35,468 bases of DNA from NCBI GenBank assembly GCA_015064315.1, contig SVSL01000014.1, forward strand, positions 1 through 35,468. The letters run 5' to 3'. The notes under the pieces were generated by a model. That model saw only the letters and a program-made list of their open reading frames with translations. It did no database searches and had not been told where the DNA came from. The position numbers were made by a program, and so were the translations under genes. Shown here in pieces: positions 23,093 through 31,564 of this stretch (positions are counted from its first letter, which is position 1; each line of letters begins with the position of its first letter). The DNA comes from Oscillospiraceae bacterium. GTDB lineage: Bacteria > Bacillota > Clostridia > Oscillospirales > CAG-272.

Positions 23093-23917
23093 TTGAAAGG
23101 AATATCCTTTGGGCAATATTATCCTGCAAATTCGGTGATCCACCGTTTGGATCCCCGGACCAAGGTCATTCTTGCCATCCTTTATATCGTATGTACGTTC
23201 CTGTGCAAAAGCGCGGTAGGCTTTGGAGTTCTGGTCTTATCGACGGTTCTTTTGGTCCTTCTGAGCCGTATCCCGTTGCGATTGATTCTGAAATCCATGC
23301 GCCCCATGCTGATGATCATTGCATTCACTTCCATCATCAATATCTTTTGGACAAAGGGGGAGCATTTGCTCACGCCGGACGGCTGGTGGCTCAAGATCTA
23401 CGCAGAGGGACTTTGGAACGCTCTGTTTATGGTTTTGCGAATCACGGTGCTCATTATGGCAACCAGCGTTTTTCTGACCTATACCACCACGCCTCTTGCC
23501 ATGACCGATGCGTTGGAGCAGCTTTTGTCACCTTTGAAGAAGCTTCGCTTTCCCGTGCACGAAACCGCCATGATGATGAGCATTGCGCTTCGCTTTATTC
23601 CCACGCTTTCGGAGGAAACCGAAAAGATTATGAACGCGCAAAAGGCACGTGGCGCCGATTTTTCCAGCGGTGGACTTTTGCAACGCGCCAAGGCGTTGAT
23701 CCCGATTTTGATTCCGCTCTTCGTTTCCGCCATTGGCAGAGCCTTTGATCTTGCCTCCGCAATGGAATGCCGTTGCTATCACGGCGGAGAGGGAAGAACG
23801 CGCTTGCGTGTATTAAAATATCATTGGTTTGATTTCGCAACGATGCTCTTGATGGTTGGCTTTGGCGTTGGCGTCTTTTTCCTCAATCGCATAGGCATTG
23901 GCTACGTGCTTCGTTGA
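23093..23917 (+). CDS. ecfT: ECF transporter transmembrane protein EcfT
   Basis: About 274 residues from the TTG at 23093, 9 bases after AAAGGAG (23077-23083); the TTG at 23084 touches that site. Five to six membrane helices. The conserved coupling motifs are seen in EKIMNAQKARGADF and IGRAFDLASAMECRCY, the Ala-Arg-Gly type motifs that contact the two ATPases. It completes the ecfA1-ecfA2-ecfT module. Two of the three genes use TTG starts. Confidence 0.93.
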   Translation: MKGISFGQYYPANSVIHRLDPRTKVILAILYIVCTFLCKSAVGFGVLVLSTVLLVLLSRIPLRLILKSMRPMLMIIAFTSIINIFWTKGEHLLTPDGWWLKIYAEGLWNALFMVLRITVLIMATSVFLTYTTTPLAMTDALEQLLSPLKKLRFPVHETAMMMSIALRFIPTLSEETEKIMNAQKARGADFSSGGLLQRAKALIPILIPLFVSAIGRAFDLASAMECRCYHGGEGRTRLRVLKYHWFDFATMLLMVGFGVGVFFLNRIGIGYVLR

Positions 23918-23921
23918 TGCT

Positions 23922-24680
23922 ATGAAAATACTGTTAAAAATCAGCTACGTTGGCACAAATTACTGCGGCTATCAGGTTCAGCCAAACGGAATCAGCATCC
24001 AGCAACGTCTGAACGAGGCGGCACTGGCGCTCTTTGGGGTCCCTTGCGATATCGTAGGTTGCAGTCGCACGGACAGCGGCGTTCACGCCAACGAGTTTTG
24101 TGCCACGGTCGCCAAAAAAGGAACCGATGTCCTGGATACCGGCATCCCTATTGAAAAAATTCCTCTGGCTTTTTCCGCGCATCTGCCAACGGACATCTGC
24201 GTATTTGACGCAAGGTGGGTATCGAGCGATTTCCACGCCCGTTATGACGTCAAGGAAAAGGAATATATTTACCGCTTCTATAACCGCCCCGTTCGTGATC
24301 CCTTTTGGGAGGCGCGCGCTTGTCACGTTCCCAAGCCCTTGAGTGATGCCGATCTTGACCGAATGCAGGCGGCGGCAAATCTCTTGGTGGGAACCCACGA
24401 TTTTGCGGCGTACATGGCACAGGGCTCCAAGGTAGAAAGCACGGTGAGAACCATTTATCGCGCCGAGATCCTTCGGGAAGGAAACAGCATCTGCTTCCGC
24501 GTCAGCGCCAACGGATTCCTTTACAATATGGTAAGAATCCTCGCGGGGACTCTGCTCGCCGTAGGGCAGGGGAAGCTGGAGCCCGCCGATATTGAAGCCA
24601 TCACAGAAAAAAAGGATCGCTCTCTCGCAGGCTCCACTATGCCCGCCTGCGGCTTGTATCTCAATCACGTGGTTTACTGA
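23922..24680 (+). CDS. truA: tRNA pseudouridine(38-40) synthase TruA
   Basis: 252 residues from ATG 23922, 4 bases after ecfT; a longer frame from 23898 overlaps ecfT and lacks support. It makes pseudouridine at tRNA positions 38-40. The catalytic Asp is D51 in GCSRTDSGVHA. Other family landmarks are KEKEYIYRFYN, GTHDFAAYMAQGS and FRVSANGFLYNMVRILAGTLL. The order ecfA1-ecfA2-ecfT-truA is an old Firmicutes arrangement. Confidence 0.96.
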   Translation: MKILLKISYVGTNYCGYQVQPNGISIQQRLNEAALALFGVPCDIVGCSRTDSGVHANEFCATVAKKGTDVLDTGIPIEKIPLAFSAHLPTDICVFDARWVSSDFHARYDVKEKEYIYRFYNRPVRDPFWEARACHVPKPLSDADLDRMQAAANLLVGTHDFAAYMAQGSKVESTVRTIYRAEILREGNSICFRVSANGFLYNMVRILAGTLLAVGQGKLEPADIEAITEKKDRSLAGSTMPACGLYLNHVVY

Positions 24681-24704
24681 CATAACCGTCAGAAAGGAGG
24701 GAAT

Positions 24705-25919
24705 ATGAAGCGTTTTTTGCGTAAAATGCAAGGAAAACGCTCCAAAAAGGATGTTCCGAGAAACGAATATTATGAAAATATTTCGGCACGCTTGGGAATT
24801 CTTCAGGTCGTTCTATATCTTTCGCTGTTCGCTTTTGTGATCCTCTCCTTCTTTAAGAATACAGAATTGATCACCTATCGAAATTTCTATCGATTTTTCA
24901 AGGATCTGAACGCTTCTGCCGAGTCGGTGTTCGTTCCACCCTCAGAGTCGATCACCTATCCCGTGAGCAACGAACAAAGCTTTACGCTTTACCGCAAAGG
25001 GCTTGCCGTGGCGGGAAACAGCACGGTCACCGTATTCAGCACCACGGGGCGGCAAACCATCAGCCAAAGCATCAGCTATCAGAATCCGATTGCAGTTGGT
25101 GCCGGAAAATATTTATTGGTATATGAGCTCGGAGGTCTGCAATATTCCTTGTACAGCTCTTATACACAGGTCTTTACCGGAAGCTGCGAGTATCCCATTA
25201 CCGGTGCCGCAGTTTCGGATTCGGGAATGTACGCAATCGTTTCCTCGTCCGACACTTACACCTCTGTAGTTTCTCTTTACAGTGACAATTTTTCTCTTTT
25301 GAACAAATATAATAAAACAGGCTACGTCATGGACGTTTCCATTAACTCCAGGGGCTCGCAGCTGGCAATTCTGACAATCCTCCCCGAAAACGGCGCATTT
25401 TCCACCGAGCTGATGCTTTGCCGTCCCGGCGAAGGAACGTCAGATGCCAAAAAGACGCTTGAAGGCACGGTGGGATGGGATTGTGAGTTTATGGCCTCCG
25501 ACGATGCAATCGCCGTATTGCACGAAAGCGGAGTTGCTTATTATTCCGCCAAAGGAGAGCAACTTTCCACCTTTTCGTTCTTGGGAAAAGAGCCTCTCGC
25601 GGTTGACATGAGTCGCGACGGAGTGGCACTTTATCTGCCTTCTGCAGAAATTTCGAAAAAAAATATGTTAATAGTATTTGACAAAAGCGGAAAAATGTTG
25701 TATAATGAAGGTATATCCGGCGAGGTGCGTCAGATCGCGCGCTCCGGCAATTCGCTTTATTGGATGTCCAATGAGGGGGTTCATCGATTGAATTTGAAAA
25801 ACGGCAGCGTTGATTTTTCATCCTGTAACGTTTTTCAGAAAAGGTTGCTGGCCCCAAGCGAAGCCGAAGCACTGATCTGCTCGCCCCAAAAAGCCGAATA
25901 CATAAAATTCACATCATAA
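24705..25919 (+). CDS. DUF5711-like membrane-anchored beta-propeller protein
   Basis: 404 residues. A basic N-terminal tail (1-35) is followed by one membrane helix (about 34-51, LQVVLYLSLFAFVILSFF). A long extracellular part with repeated beta-blades follows (FTLYRKGLAVAGNSTVTVFS, YSLYSSYTQVF, AIAVLHESGVAYYSAKG, NSLYWMSNEGVHRLN), as in DUF5711 proteins. No enzyme motif is seen; a binding or sensing role at the cell surface is inferred. Ribosome site AAAGGAGGG lies just upstream. The 3' part of the gene contains a full consensus promoter (25678-25706). Confidence 0.78.
   Translation: MKRFLRKMQGKRSKKDVPRNEYYENISARLGILQVVLYLSLFAFVILSFFKNTELITYRNFYRFFKDLNASAESVFVPPSESITYPVSNEQSFTLYRKGLAVAGNSTVTVFSTTGRQTISQSISYQNPIAVGAGKYLLVYELGGLQYSLYSSYTQVFTGSCEYPITGAAVSDSGMYAIVSSSDTYTSVVSLYSDNFSLLNKYNKTGYVMDVSINSRGSQLAILTILPENGAFSTELMLCRPGEGTSDAKKTLEGTVGWDCEFMASDDAIAVLHESGVAYYSAKGEQLSTFSFLGKEPLAVDMSRDGVALYLPSAEISKKNMLIVFDKSGKMLYNEGISGEVRQIARSGNSLYWMSNEGVHRLNLKNGSVDFSSCNVFQKRLLAPSEAEALICSPQKAEYIKFTS
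25678..25706 (+). promoter_or_regulatory. Intragenic consensus promoter
   Basis: TTGACA (25678-25683), 17-base spacer, TATAAT (25701-25706), all inside the DUF5711 reading frame (codons for FDKSGKMLYNE). It would start a transcript about 230 bases upstream of the cvpA-like gene and so serve cvpA and clpE. Confidence 0.65.
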
Positions 25920-25944
25920 TTTTTTGAAAAAGGAGAAAATTAAA

Positions 25945-26649
25945 ATGGAAGTTTCGCTTATCATCGTAGAATTAATCTTTGTTTTGCTTGGAGTCTTCAA
26001 CATCTGGAGATGCGCACGCAACGGATTTATCAAGTGTCTTTTTAAGTTCGTTCGCACAATTCTGGCACTTACCCTTGCGTATTTCCTGGTAGCTCCCGTT
26101 GCCCCCATCGTTGCAGAAAACTTTATTGAAGAACCTATTTACAATTACGTACACGAGGAAGTCAGCAGCCTTTACGAAAGCGCCGGGGAAAGCCTTAACG
26201 TGGATGATCTGATCAAGGATCTGCCCGAAGTATTGCAGACCGAGGAGCTGAAGGAAAAGCTGAATGAAGTGGATGCTTCCGGCGACGAGCTGATCGAGGA
26301 AATCAGTAAAGAAATTTCCGCGCCCATCGTTTCCATTGCCTCCAGTGTGATCGCATTCGTGGCTCTGTTTATCATCCTGTTCATTCTGCTTTCCATCGTT
26401 ATGGCACTTCTGAATGCCCTGATCTCCAAGATCAAGCTGTTCCATCTTGCAAACACCATTCTCGGCTTGGTATGGGGTATTTTGATCGCGCTGATCCTTT
26501 GGACGGTCATTTCCACGCTGATCCGAATCTTTGACTTTGGTATTTACGAGGATACGGTTGTGATCAAGTTCTTTGCCGAAGCCGATCTTCTGGAAAAGCT
26601 TGGTATTTTGGAGCTTGGCGAGAACCTGCTTACATCGATTTTTAATTGA
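25945..26649 (+). CDS. CvpA family membrane protein
   Basis: 234 residues from ATG 25945, 9 bases after AAGGAG (25930-25935). CvpA-like features are the N-terminal helix, the GVFNIWRCARNGFIKCLFKFVRTILALTLAYFL segment, and two late helices. An acidic central loop (about 70-125) probably lies outside the membrane. CvpA proteins are tied to colicin V export in E. coli and to envelope robustness more widely; the exact role is unknown. It is followed by the clpE-like gene after 53 bases. Confidence 0.75.
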   Translation: MEVSLIIVELIFVLLGVFNIWRCARNGFIKCLFKFVRTILALTLAYFLVAPVAPIVAENFIEEPIYNYVHEEVSSLYESAGESLNVDDLIKDLPEVLQTEELKEKLNEVDASGDELIEEISKEISAPIVSIASSVIAFVALFIILFILLSIVMALLNALISKIKLFHLANTILGLVWGILIALILWTVISTLIRIFDFGIYEDTVVIKFFAEADLLEKLGILELGENLLTSIFN

Positions 26650-26702
26650 TCTTCAGTTCTTGGTAAGAAAGGATCCGATGGTTTCGGATAAGTTATACCC
26701 CA

Positions 26703-29033
26703 ATGGTAATGTGTTCACAATGTAATAAACGCATGGCAGTTGTTTTTGTCACCAAGGTGGAGAACGGCGAAAAAAAGACAAAAGGTCTTTGCCTCAAGTG
26801 CGCCAAGGAAATGGGCGTGCCGATCGATAACATTGTTGGCAACGTCATGAACCAATTCGGCATTTCTCCCGAGCAAATGGAAAATGCCGAAGAGGAATTC
26901 AGCGCCATGTTAGAGCAGGTATCTCCTCCTTCCGACAGCGATGACCGCGAGGATGGGGGGGCACCCGCTATTGATTTGCCCAAGCTGTTCCGCGATGCCG
27001 GACTTTTCGCCAACGATAATGGCGTAGTCCCCTCGAAAAACGGAGACGATGCGGCAAAATCAACCGAAAAAAAGGACAAAAAGAAAGGGAAGGAAGCCAA
27101 AAAGCTGAAATTCCTTCCCCTGTATAGCCGCAATCTGACGCAATATGCGCGAGAGGGAAAGCTGGATAAGATCATTGGACGCGAGCGCGAGCTTGCCCGT
27201 GTGATCCAGATCCTCTGCCGCCGTCAGAAAAACAATCCCTGTCTCATCGGTGAGCCCGGCGTTGGTAAAACCGCCATTGCCGAGGCACTTGCCATCCGTG
27301 TTGCCGCAGGAACCGTCCCCTATAAACTTTTGGGAAAAGAGATCCACCTCTTGGATATGACTGCCTTGGTTGCGGGAACGCAATTCAGAGGACAGTTTGA
27401 ATCCCGTATTCTGGGTCTTCTCAATGAGGTCCACGAGCTTGGAAACGTAATTCTGGTCATCGACGAGGTGCACAACATCGTGGGAACAGGAGAGGCAGAG
27501 GGAAGCGTAAATGCCGCAAACATCTTAAAGCCCGCTCTTGCGCGCGGAGAGGTACAGATCATTGGCGCGACAACCCTTAACGAATACCGCAAATATATCG
27601 AAAAGGATACGGCCTTGGAAAGAAGATTCCAGCCCGTTACCGTCAATGAGCCCTCTGTGGAGGAAAGCATTGAGATGCTTCAGGGCATTAAGCACTATTA
27701 TGAAGCGTTCCACGGGATCATCATCCCCGATGCGGTTCTGAAAAAGGCGGTTGTCCTTTCCGAGCGTTATATCACAGATCGCTATCTGCCCGACAAGGCG
27801 ATCGATCTGCTGGACGAGGCGGCGGCGTATTTGTCGCTTTCCTCGGCTGCCATCAACGAATCCTACTCCATTCGCGACAAGCTTCTCGGGCTCAAGCAAA
27901 AGCGTGAGGAGCTGGAGGGCGAGATTGCCGGTGCGGAAGCCGCAGAGCAAAACCGCTACGAGGAGATCGCCAAGATCCGCGCGGAGGAGCTGAAGCTTTC
28001 CGCAAGACTCGGTGAGCTGGAGCCCGACACCAAGTCGGTAGAGCTGGGACAGGAGGAGATCGCCAACGTGATCGAGCTCTGGACAGGTGTTCCTGCATCC
28101 AGCATCACAGAAAACGAATTTTCTCAGATCGACAAGCTGGAGGCGCGTCTCAAAAAGCGCATCATCGGTCAGGATGCCGCTGTAGAGGCAGTTTCCAAGG
28201 CCATTAAGCGCAATCGCGCAGGCATTTCCTACAAGCGCAAGCCGGTTTCCTTTATCTTCGCAGGTCCCACGGGTGTGGGAAAAACCGAGCTGGTAAAGAC
28301 GCTTGCCAACGATCTGTTCCATTCTCCCGAGACCTTGATCCGCTTGGATATGTCCGAATTCATGGAAAAGCATTCGGTTTCCAGAATCATCGGAGCACCT
28401 CCCGGATACGTTGGATACGATGAGGCAGGGCAACTGACCGAGAAAATTCGTCGCAGACCCTATTCCATCGTTCTCTTTGACGAGATCGAAAAGGCGCATC
28501 CCGACGTTTTGAACATTCTGTTGCAGATCCTTGACGACGGAAGAATCACCGATGCGCGCGGTAAAACCGTCAACTTTGAAAATACCGTAATCGTTATGAC
28601 AACCAACGCAGGCTCCGACCGCACAGCTGCTCTTGCCGGCTTTTCCGCTGAAGCGGGACACGCCGAGGACATCAAAACGCAAAAGGCATTGGAGTCCTTC
28701 CTGCGTCCCGAATTCATCAATCGCGTGGATGAGATCATTACCTTCCGCAGTCTTGATGAAAAGGATTTTGAAAAGATCGCCGCCATTATGCTGGAGGAGC
28801 TGAAGACCGCCCTTGCGGAGAAGGATATTCAGCTCAGCTATACCGATGCAGCTCTGCGCTTGATCGCCGAGAAATCCTTCTCGCGCAAATACGGCGCGCG
28901 GAATATGCGTCGCTATATCCAAAAAGAGGTGGAGGACGCCTTGGCGGAGCTGATCATAGCCGATTACACGCGCTCTTATACCACTGCAAAGATCAGTGCA
29001 AGAGACGAAAAAATCGTCATTCATTGTATGTAA
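26703..29033 (+). CDS. clpE: ClpE-like AAA+ unfoldase with N-terminal zinc finger
   Basis: 776 residues. The N-terminus carries C4-x-x-C7 and C30-x-x-C33, a ClpE/McsA-type zinc finger in place of the usual Clp-N repeats. A charged low-complexity linker (about 75-135) follows. AAA-1 has GEPGVGKT (183-190) and LVIDEVHNIVG; a coiled-coil middle domain rich in Glu and Lys comes next (LKQKREELEGEIAGAEAAEQ). AAA-2 has GPTGVGKT (521-528) and VLFDEIEKAH. ALAGFSAE is a plausible ClpP-contact loop of the (L/I/V)GF type. It unfolds proteins for ClpP. There is no clear ribosome site at the expected spacing from ATG 26703 or 26709, and I see no CtsR box. Confidence 0.9.
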   Translation: MVMCSQCNKRMAVVFVTKVENGEKKTKGLCLKCAKEMGVPIDNIVGNVMNQFGISPEQMENAEEEFSAMLEQVSPPSDSDDREDGGAPAIDLPKLFRDAGLFANDNGVVPSKNGDDAAKSTEKKDKKKGKEAKKLKFLPLYSRNLTQYAREGKLDKIIGRERELARVIQILCRRQKNNPCLIGEPGVGKTAIAEALAIRVAAGTVPYKLLGKEIHLLDMTALVAGTQFRGQFESRILGLLNEVHELGNVILVIDEVHNIVGTGEAEGSVNAANILKPALARGEVQIIGATTLNEYRKYIEKDTALERRFQPVTVNEPSVEESIEMLQGIKHYYEAFHGIIIPDAVLKKAVVLSERYITDRYLPDKAIDLLDEAAAYLSLSSAAINESYSIRDKLLGLKQKREELEGEIAGAEAAEQNRYEEIAKIRAEELKLSARLGELEPDTKSVELGQEEIANVIELWTGVPASSITENEFSQIDKLEARLKKRIIGQDAAVEAVSKAIKRNRAGISYKRKPVSFIFAGPTGVGKTELVKTLANDLFHSPETLIRLDMSEFMEKHSVSRIIGAPPGYVGYDEAGQLTEKIRRRPYSIVLFDEIEKAHPDVLNILLQILDDGRITDARGKTVNFENTVIVMTTNAGSDRTAALAGFSAEAGHAEDIKTQKALESFLRPEFINRVDEIITFRSLDEKDFEKIAAIMLEELKTALAEKDIQLSYTDAALRLIAEKSFSRKYGARNMRRYIQKEVEDALAELIIADYTRSYTTAKISARDEKIVIHCM

Positions 29034-29042
29034 CCGCAGGAT

Positions 29043-29072
29043 AAGCCGTCCGATATTTTCGGGCGGCTTTTT
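29043..29072 (+). terminator. Terminator after clpE
   Basis: AAGCCGTCCGA (29043-29053) pairs with TCGGGCGGCTT (29059-29069) with one G-U pair, followed by a T-run to 29072. Confidence 0.85.
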
Positions 29073-29168
29073 CAAGAAAAAAGATTGGACAGCCAAGTAA
29101 ATCGGTCTCTTCGCATATACTGCTTGTGGAGCCTTCCAAAGAAAGAATGGAAAGGAGACAACGGTATT

Positions 29169-29462
29169 ATGAAGCGTTGCAGCACGGCGGACCTTAGAAA
29201 TCTGGAGATCATCAACCTGTGTGACGGCGCGCGCTTGGGATATGCCTGCGATTTTGAATTCGACAGAGACGACGCCAGAATCCTTGCTTTGGTCGTTCCC
29301 GGAAGCTGCGGCTTTTTCGGGTGGGGAAAGGAGGATGATCTGGTCATCCCGTGGCATATGATCGAGTGCATTGGAGAGGACACCATTCTGGTAAAGCTGA
29401 CGTCGCAGGAGCTTTCCTGTTGTATCTGTACACGACACAAGGGGAAGCGACATCGTTTTTAG
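29169..29462 (+). CDS. YlmC/YmxH family PRC-barrel protein
   Basis: 97 residues from ATG 29169; AAAGGAG (29150-29156) lies 12 bases upstream, and the longer frame from 29085 has no such site. The pattern LRNLEIINLCDGARLGYACDFEFD...ALVVPGSCGFFGWGKEDDLVIPWHMIECIGEDTILV is that of the YlmC/YmxH sporulation family. The C-terminus adds a Cys pair (CCICTRHKGKRHRF). Function is unknown; the family is present in many spore-forming Firmicutes. Single gene between two terminators. Confidence 0.87.
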   Translation: MKRCSTADLRNLEIINLCDGARLGYACDFEFDRDDARILALVVPGSCGFFGWGKEDDLVIPWHMIECIGEDTILVKLTSQELSCCICTRHKGKRHRF

Positions 29463-29472
29463 AAAAAGAGAG

Positions 29473-29500
29473 GGCAACAGACGATTCTGTTGCCTTTTTT
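29473..29500 (+). terminator. Terminator after the YlmC/YmxH gene
   Basis: GGCAACAG (29473-29480), 6-base loop, CTGTTGCC (29487-29494), then six T (29495-29500). Confidence 0.9.
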
Positions 29501-29531
29501 GTGAACAATTTGTAAAAAATAAAAAATCTTC

Positions 29532-29560
29532 TTGCAAAAAGATATAATGTATGGTATAAT
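29532..29560 (+). promoter_or_regulatory. Promoter of rpsB-tsf
   Basis: TTGCAA (29532-29537), 17-base spacer, TATAAT (29555-29560) with extended TG. A second TATAAT at 29543-29548 overlaps it. Confidence 0.75.
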
Positions 29561-29565
29561 CATTT

Positions 29566-29708
29566 GTAATTGCGGTTCCATGGCGTTTGTCAATGGATCT
29601 GCAATAAAAAAATCACACACATCGGACGAACATTGTCACGGTGCCGTCGAAGCCGACGGTTGTCGCAATGCGTTGCGGTGGTGGAAAAAACCGAAGGAGG
29701 ACATTGAA
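29566..29708 (+). promoter_or_regulatory. Structured rpsB leader
   Basis: About 140 bases of untranslated leader. Three hairpins are visible: ATTGC/GCAAT with inner TCCAT/ATGGA (29569-29605); CCGTCG-AAGC-CGACGG (29644-29659); and CGCAA-TGCG-TTGCG (29664-29677). The last ends 18 bases before the GGAGG site at 29696-29700. A leader that binds ribosomal protein S2 is the obvious idea but is not shown. Confidence 0.45.
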
Positions 29709-30443
29709 ATGTCTGTTATTTCTATCAAGCAGCTGCTTGAAGCAGGTGTTCATTTCGGACACCACACCAGAAGATGGAACCCCAAAATGCAGGAGTACAT
29801 TTTCACCGAGAGAAATGGTATTTATATCATTGATCTGCAAAAGACCGTTAAGAAGTTTGACGAGGCTTACAACTTTGTTCGTGAGCTTTCCGAGAACAAC
29901 GGCACTCTGCTCTTCGTTGGTACTAAGAAGCAGGCTGCCGAGGCAATCAAGGAAGAGGCTACCCGTTGCGGCATGTACTACGTAAACGTAAGATGGCCCG
30001 GCGGTATGATGACCAACTTCAAGACCATCAAGAAGTCCATCAACCGTCTCAACGACCTGTACAAGATGCAGGAGGACGGCACCTTTGATCTGCTTCCCAA
30101 GAAGGAAGTTGCCGCTATGCAGAAGGAGATCTTCGATCTCGAGAAGAGCTACGGCGGTATCAAGACCATGGAGAGACTTCCCGACGCGATCTTCATCGTT
30201 GACCCCAAGAAGGAAAGAAATGCCGTTCTGGAAGCAAAGAAGCTGGGTATTCCCGTAATCGCTATCGTTGACACCAACTGTGATCCCGACGATGCAGATT
30301 ATATCATCCCCGGTAACGATGACGCAATCCGCGCTATCAAGCTGATCTCTTCCGCACTGGCTGACGCCATCATCGAGGGCAAGCAGGGCGAGGAGACCGC
30401 TACCGAAGAGGCCGCTCCCGCTGAAGAGGCTGCTGAGCAGTAA
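29709..30443 (+). CDS. rpsB: 30S ribosomal protein S2
   Basis: 244 residues from ATG 29709 (GGAGG at 29696-29700). Family landmarks: [57 protein letters not shown], and [25 protein letters not shown]. The acidic Ala/Glu-rich tail is normal for the group. Codon choice is visibly biased (many GCT, GTT, AAG, AAC), as in highly expressed genes. The frame upstream to 29532 is leader, not protein. Confidence 0.97.
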   Translation: MSVISIKQLLEAGVHFGHHTRRWNPKMQEYIFTERNGIYIIDLQKTVKKFDEAYNFVRELSENNGTLLFVGTKKQAAEAIKEEATRCGMYYVNVRWPGGMMTNFKTIKKSINRLNDLYKMQEDGTFDLLPKKEVAAMQKEIFDLEKSYGGIKTMERLPDAIFIVDPKKERNAVLEAKKLGIPVIAIVDTNCDPDDADYIIPGNDDAIRAIKLISSALADAIIEGKQGEETATEEAAPAEEAAEQ

Positions 30444-30470
30444 TTCGATTTTTTAAAGGAGAATAAAAAA

Positions 30471-31394
30471 ATGGCTACTATTACCGCAAAAGACGTTGCC
30501 GCTCTCCGCGCAAAGACCGGTATCGGTATGATGGAGTGCAAGAAGGCACTTGTTGAAGCAAACGGCGATGCAGACGCAGCAATCAAGATCCTTCGTGAGA
30601 AGGGTGAGCTGAAGGCTGAGTCCAAGATGGCTACCAGAATCGCTGCTGACGGTCTGGTTGAGATCCTCAAGGATGGCAACTACACCGCAATTATTGAAGT
30701 TAACTCCGAGACCGACTTCGTTGCAAAGAACGAGTCCTTCAAGGAATTCGTAAGCGAGCTCCTCAAGATTATCATCGCTCAGAAGCCCGCTGACGTTGAG
30801 GCTCTGATGGCTTGCAAGTATGACGATGAGATGGACGTTGATGCAAAGATCAAGGAAATGATCTTCAAGATCGGTGAGAAGCTGACCGTTCGTCGCTTCG
30901 CTCTGGTTGAAGGCGTTACCAGCACCTATATCCACGGCACCGGCTCCATCGGTGTTATCGCAAAGTTCGAGACCGACGTTGCTGATAAGCCCGAGTTCGC
31001 TGCTTTCGCAAAGAACATCGCGCTCCAGATCGGTGCATACCCCACTCCTTACCTCTGCAGAGAGCAGGTTCCCGCATCTGTAATCGAGGAGGAGAAGAAC
31101 ATTCTGCTTGCTCAGATCGCTAACGATCCCGCAAACGCTAAGAAGCCCGACGCAATCAAGGAGAAGATGGTTATGGGTAGAATCTCCAAGTTCTACGATA
31201 ACAACTGCCTGGTTGACATGACCTACGTTAAGGACGAGGACATGAAGGTTGGTAAGTACGTTGAAGCTACCGCTAAGGAGCTCGGCGGATCTATCAAGAT
31301 CGTTGACTTCTTCCGTTTTGAGAAGGGTGAAGGCATTCAGAAGAGAGAAGAGAACTTTGCTGACGAAATCGCAAAGATGACCGCAGGCAAGTAA
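30471..31394 (+). CDS. tsf: Elongation factor Ts
   Basis: 307 residues. Nucleotide exchange factor for EF-Tu. The N-terminal signature is LRAKTGIGMMECKKALVEANGD and the core motif is EVNSETDFVAKNESF. Repeated core subdomains and a C-terminal VDFFRFEKGEGI follow. It lies 27 bases after rpsB with AAAGGAG 9 bases upstream, and shares its strong codon bias. Confidence 0.97.
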   Translation: MATITAKDVAALRAKTGIGMMECKKALVEANGDADAAIKILREKGELKAESKMATRIAADGLVEILKDGNYTAIIEVNSETDFVAKNESFKEFVSELLKIIIAQKPADVEALMACKYDDEMDVDAKIKEMIFKIGEKLTVRRFALVEGVTSTYIHGTGSIGVIAKFETDVADKPEFAAFAKNIALQIGAYPTPYLCREQVPASVIEEEKNILLAQIANDPANAKKPDAIKEKMVMGRISKFYDNNCLVDMTYVKDEDMKVGKYVEATAKELGGSIKIVDFFRFEKGEGIQKREENFADEIAKMTAGK

Positions 31395-31412
31395 TTCTTT
31401 TTTCAAGCTTAT

Positions 31413-31449
31413 AAAAAAACGGCGCTGATCGTCAGCGTCGTTTTTTTTT
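31413..31449 (+). terminator. Terminator after tsf
   Basis: ACGGCGCTGA (31419-31428), 3-base loop, TCAGCGTCGT (31432-31441), flanked by an A-run before and nine T after. It separates rpsB-tsf from pyrH. Confidence 0.9.
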
Positions 31450-31503
31450 GCACATTTTTTGAAACTTTTTTTACATTCCTACAAATTATTTACAAAAAAA
31501 CTG

Positions 31504-31532
31504 TTTACAAAAAGAGTTTTTTGTAGTAAAAT
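31504..31532 (+). promoter_or_regulatory. Promoter of the pyrH operon
   Basis: TTTACA (31504-31509), 17-base spacer, TAAAAT (31527-31532), 32 bases upstream of pyrH. Confidence 0.65.
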
Positions 31533-31564
31533 AAAGAGGAAGTATTTTTGAGGAGAAAAAGCCT

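Noticed and set aside
26650-26702. CtsR operator in front of the clpE-like gene
   Set aside because: No tandem GGTCAAA-type heptads are present in this gap.
27525-29537. 670-residue open frame on the minus strand opposite clpE
   Set aside because: It mirrors conserved AAA+ coding sequence and crosses the terminators at 29043-29072 and 29473-29500; no domain is recognisable.
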